A stretch of DNA of 64,000 bases from Dysidea avara (Eukaryota > Porifera > Demospongiae > Dictyoceratida > Dysideidae): contig NC_089279.1 of assembly GCF_963678975.1 (NCBI RefSeq), positions 35,221,297 to 35,285,296 on the forward strand. The letters run 5' to 3'. The notes under the pieces are model-generated. The model was not told the DNA's origin, ran no database searches, and saw only the letters and a program-made list of their open reading frames with translations. Shown one piece after another: positions 59,533-64,000 of the stretch; position 1 is the first letter of the stretch; each line of letters opens with the position of its first letter. The position numbers were made by a program, and so were the translations under genes.

Positions 59533-61218
59533 TCCCTCCATTATTTTGCTGCCTACAGGTTGGTACACTGTGTTTGAGTATGCAATGAATTATATGGATA
59601 CCTTGGGACCAAATGTGATTTGGACTAAATGTGATTTTTAAGGTGTCCTGATTTTCCAGGTATTAAGGGAGTACTTTGGGAGCTTAACTAAATGTCTGGA
59701 TTATTTAGGTGTCTGCCAGTGTCCACATTAACAGGTTCTGGATCTAGCAGTACAGCCGGTAGTACAGTTTTGGCCATATCAACTTTTGGACAACTAATTC
59801 CAAAAAGGAAATGTGCACAAAATCATAATAATTACTGGTATGGTAATTTTAAAGTTTGATAAAAGTGCTTCAGATACTATTTCAGAGCACCAAAGTTTCA
59901 AAAATTTCCTGGGAGGAGGGACATTTAGCTGCTTTGAAACTGTGTTGTTTTCAGCAACTGCGGTGCTTATAATCTACTCAGTTGGCCTGACCACCAATAT
60001 CTCCTATGCAGTAAAATTTGCTGACTAATGCCTTATTAATTTAGAACACTGAACTAGTTTTGGGTAAAACATGAATGCTGGGATAAATTTAAGTTGTCTT
60101 TGTCATTTAGTCATGGATGGTTACACTTTTGGAGGTCTTTATCTGTGTAAACTAGTATCCTTCTGGGTGTTTATTTCTTCTTATTGTGCATGTATGATGT
60201 TAACCAATAGTGAGGGTGTCTATATAATCACACTGACTCGCAACAGTAAATGAGATGAAGCACCTTCCATAATTTGGTGTGCATATGATTTTAGACCTGA
60301 CGTTGAGTGACTTGATGTTAAATGATGGTGATATGGTTATATAATTAACTTTCCATTTGGAATCTCTGTTTACACATGGTGTAAAACATGTATGTATAGA
60401 ATACGTATTTAAATTATGATGAGCAGTAACTATGACATATTTATGAGTATGCCTGGTGTTTAAATGGTTTAACTCCGATGAAGTGTTGGGCATCTTTTTG
60501 GAACCATGTGTGTACTTGAGACCAACTTGATTAAATCCTTAATACCAACTAGGTGTGGTACACACAAGTGAGAGAGATTGTATACAAATAATAAACCTGT
60601 AAGACTTCATCATTGTTCTATTGGTGGATAGATTTTTTACTCAGATGAGTAATTAACATTACAAATTAAAATGGTTGGATCCTATGAAAATACGTAATAA
60701 AAGAACATTGTCGGCAAGCAATGGACACAGTGGTTGAATGAAGCAGTTAAAGTGGAGAAGCCAATAAAATTGTTAATTATAAAAGTTGTAGTCATTGGCA
60801 ATTGACTGGTTATTTATAGTGAAATTTTACAGTAATAGTTACCATGTATGCATAGGAATTGCAAAAAAAAAAAAAAAAATTGATCAAGTTTTCTGATTGC
60901 AAAAAATTGTATTTGAATAGCGTTAGCTAACTTTCTAATGATCAAGTACTCCAACTTGTATGTGATGCATTTTCTGCCAGACATTAAGTGGCTTAAGTAT
61001 TAGGGTACAAATTTATGAAACTTTTATTTTATAACAAGTATCTACTGCACGGTTTTCAATCCTGCTAGTTACATAGCATATAAATCAGGCTTCACTTCTT
61101 ACAGGGAGACATAGAGTCTAATTGGAAAAGTGTGACTAGATCTGGTGGTCACATGGACTACTCTACTGGTCCCATTGTATGGGGTGGAGCTAATGGTCAA
61201 CACGACTGATTCACCAAG
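59533..61218 (+). pseudogene. GPI: Old GPI remnant (second copy)
   Basis: 59533-59558 is the YLHRFAAYFQQ exon scrap and 61105-61218 the GDMESNGK exon scrap, behind CTTACAG. The latter has ATA in place of ATG, an internal deletion around WGEPGTN and the same loss of the exon's end as at 36768. So this damage predates the unit duplication. Confidence 0.78.
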
Positions 61219-61408
<190 letters not shown>

Positions 61409-62574
61409 ATAGCCAGTATGAGAAATAAAGGCTGTAACAAGTATCAATTGACAAATGAACTAGTCGAACATGATTGCTGGATTTAGTTACTGCTATAAGA
61501 ATAGTATCCAAGTGACTGTTCTATTAGAGTATTGTGGTCTTGTATTAGTCAAGCCTATAACTGACCAGTGCAATATTCTACTGCCATGTCACTCATTTTA
61601 CATGACACAGGAGCTTGGGTCAGGGCACAACAAAATATGCGACAAAGTGTGCGTAACCTGAGTTCTCCAAGGAAACTTGAAATTGAGCGGCTGGGTAGGG
61701 TACACTAATTAGTGTGAATGTACTCAAACTTTTAGAAATTCCTTTTCCTACTCCATTGAGCTATGGGCACAGGGTTATAAAATGAAAACCTGGACATAGT
61801 AAACTCTTACTGTAGTTCCTGTCTTTAAAGCTGAGTATTCTAGGAAAAGAATTGCTACTAAACCTTTACCAGAATGTCAGCTTTCAGCATAGGTTGATCT
61901 AAAAGACATTCCACCCAGAACAAAGCACAAAACAAGATGTGTGGTCATATTATTATGGTGGTGGTGGTGGTTTCTGAATCTATATACAACAAATGGAGCA
62001 AAGCAAGACTTAAATTTTGCTAGGGAGAGTCACTTAGTGCAATAATAGTTGACTGGATAATGGACAGAAGAACAGTGTTTATGCAGTAGACTATCTGACA
62101 TGCCACAAAATGGTAGTAAGTGCTAGCCACCATTACTGATACTGCCATAATAGTGCTGTAGGTAAGGTGTGATATACTGCACAGTATAACAGATCATTAT
62201 TTTACAACCTAGTGTTCATCATCAGATAACTGAATAGTCTGTAATTCTGAAGTTGTGCATTATTATGCTGTAAACATATGCATTAATTATGTTAATGAGG
62301 ACTGAAACAAATACTGCAGATACTCAGGTATTACTGGTTAAGGATTTTGGTACTTGGATAGTAAAATTGGTCATAAATACAAATACAGTGCATTTCAAAT
62401 AAATAAAAAGAAATCCTTTGCCTTGCTCAAACTGTGGGCAGAGAAGCAAACTCTGCCCAAGTTTAGATGTATCCTAAAAAAAGTAAAATTGGTACTCTGG
62501 TACTCATTAAAATCATGTGACATGTAATCAACAAGTAATCATATAATAATACCATGAAGATAACATTTGATGCA
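61409..62574. other. Unassigned sequence
   Basis: Counterpart of 36830-38600, including the empty site of the Mutator-like MITE near 62232. A stretch of about 100 bases near 62390-62490 (containing GCAGAGAAGCAAACTCTGC) has no match in the other unit. No gene is seen. Confidence 0.6.
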
Positions 62575-62582
62575 TATTACAC

Positions 62583-62928
62583 TAGGGCTGAGCGATAGTG
62601 AAATTTTCACTGTCCGAACGATATCAAGACACTGTTCACGATAGACGATAGTAAAACGATAGTGATAATTCACCTATTTCCTATTAGTTGCCTTCAAAGA
62701 AAGTTGTAAGGAGGGATGTACCCATGCATGTATTTTGCATAAGATATTAAACAGCCTTTTAGACTGATTCTTGTGCCAAAAAGTTATTATTTTAAAATAT
62801 TTTACAGATATTTCTCCGTATTTTACTTGTTAATTACTGTCCGATAGTAAATTTTCAAGCGATATGGGCGATACCGATAGTGATACTATCCCGATATTCT
62901 GATATGCACATACTATCCCCCAGCCCTA
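62583..62928. mobile_element. hAT-like MITE, 346 bases
   Basis: The exact 8-base duplication TATTACAC (62575-62582 and 62929-62936) brackets ends TAGGGCTGAGCGATAG and CTATCCCCCAGCCCTA. The other unit has the empty site near 38600 (CATATTACACTAACATG). The 8-base duplication and the TAGGGCTG terminus fit hAT. Confidence 0.88.
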
Positions 62929-62936
62929 TATTACAC

Positions 62937-64000
62937 TAACACAGGGACATAGGGAGGGGGAATTCAGGAACTCCCTGTAAAATTTAGACTTCTGAGACAT
63001 TTAAACACACCATTTAGTGTGGTAGGACAAAATGAGTGAGTAATAATAGTGTATGGCTTGGCACAACAATTAATATAAGAAGAATTTACTGAAAACTTGT
63101 TTAAAAGATTCATATACTCTAATAAAGCAGTCAGGCACATATTCTAATAGAGCAGCCAGGTGTACTCTAATAGAACATGTTTGGAGTTTTCAGACATTCT
63201 AATACTAAATGCATGACCTTATACTGCTATAGCTTTGGTGAAAAGATATAGAACTCCAGTAATTTATCACTTGGGCATGCAAAATGAATTCATGCTATGC
63301 GTATTTGTAGTTATAATGTTTTGATTGTAAGTCATTCCATTTGTATCAGTGGATTCATGTTCCTATACCAGTGGGATAACTATCACTTAATTATAGATGT
63401 CTATATGTGTCTCTATGTGTTATATGTTGTCTGTTTCCAATATGTATATGTAGTACTAGCTTCATCACAGGGGCACTTATACACATCATAGTAAATAAAT
63501 AATGTACCATTTTTGCATAAAATACAGAAATCTGCTGAGTTTTGATCCCTTAAAACATTGAAAGTCTCTTAGTGGCTGGGACTGCGTCCCCAGACCTCTG
63601 CTTCTGGTAACTCAAGCTCGATACTGCTGTTGGAACCCCCTTCAAAAAATCCTGGTTACACCCTACTAACATCATTATCATTCCTGTTACTTGAAAAATT
63701 TGTAAACTACTTTAGGTCCAGTAGCTAGTATTCATGCATAGTCAATTAGTTACTCTAGTGAGTAGCTACTTGAAGTCTTGAATACTAGCAATCCATGATT
63801 GTTTCAGTTAGCGTTGTACTGATTTTTAGGAAAAATCGATATCCGATATATTTTTACCCTGTTTTATCGATGCCCAATTGTAGGTCTCTACAAATTATAC
63901 TTGTGCATATTTCACTAAGAGTAGAGCTAGTAAAGCCAATGATGTGAGATTGTGCACTTACTTCAACTCAAAATTGCCAGTCAGACAAGTGGGCTAGGGC
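62937..64000. other. Unassigned end of window
   Basis: It contains three close copies of the CTCTAATAGAGCAG-type word (63115-63180). At 63722-63808 it realigns with 38694-38772. After 63810 a new AT-rich segment with GATATCCGATATA starts, perhaps another MITE cut by the window end. Confidence 0.5.

Overview
The window is nuclear DNA of an animal. Genes are split by consensus GT-AG introns, many of only 50-60 bases, the sequence is AT-rich, and microsatellites and short inverted-repeat transposons are everywhere. The compact introns and the protein sequences fit a marine invertebrate such as a sponge, but taxonomy cannot be fixed from this sequence alone.

The backbone is a tandem array built from the 3' half of a glucose-6-phosphate isomerase (GPI) gene. 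Copy 1 (eleven exons, 1804-19251, plus strand) keeps an open frame, both family signatures and all splice sites; its upstream exons are not visible here. Copy 2 (21958-30013) and copy 3 (44641-52516) lack the first of these exons and sit directly behind a LINE reverse-transcriptase fragment. They share a stop codon, a lost splice donor and a one-base insertion, so they are pseudogenes duplicated from an already dead copy. Older GPI scraps lie at 34655-36768 and 59533-61218. The unit holding copy 2 (about 21057-43747) was duplicated in tandem to give the unit holding copy 3 (43748 to beyond the window).

A second partner recurs with the GPI pieces: a minus-strand gene for an unrecognised, mostly helical protein. 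It is intact at 55401-56504, truncated at 32813-33140, and decayed after each GPI copy (near 20.1, 30.7 and 53.2 kb). One more apparently intact gene, a secreted TSP1 plus von Willebrand A protein (39780-41156, minus strand, three exons), lies at the end of the first unit; its duplicate should lie just past the window.

The most striking objects are two transposons side by side in one 13-kb intron of GPI copy 1. The first (2799-8107) is a complete two-gene element resembling the P superfamily: 66-base inverted repeats, a 7-base target duplication, an intact seven-exon transposase (934 residues) and a convergent intact four-exon gene of unknown function (472 residues). The second (8285-14678) is a decayed ISL2EU-like element with 214-base inverted repeats, a DDE transposase broken by a later insertion, and SAP-like, SWIM, YqaJ-exonuclease and OTU-like pieces on the other strand. 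Copies 2 and 3 retain the matching intron without these insertions.

The rest is younger or older non-autonomous elements, several with exact target duplications and an empty site in the paralogous unit (piggyBac-like, Mutator-like and hAT-like MITEs), large foldback palindromes, LINE fragments and simple repeats. No tRNA, rRNA, CRISPR array or bacterial-type operon was found.
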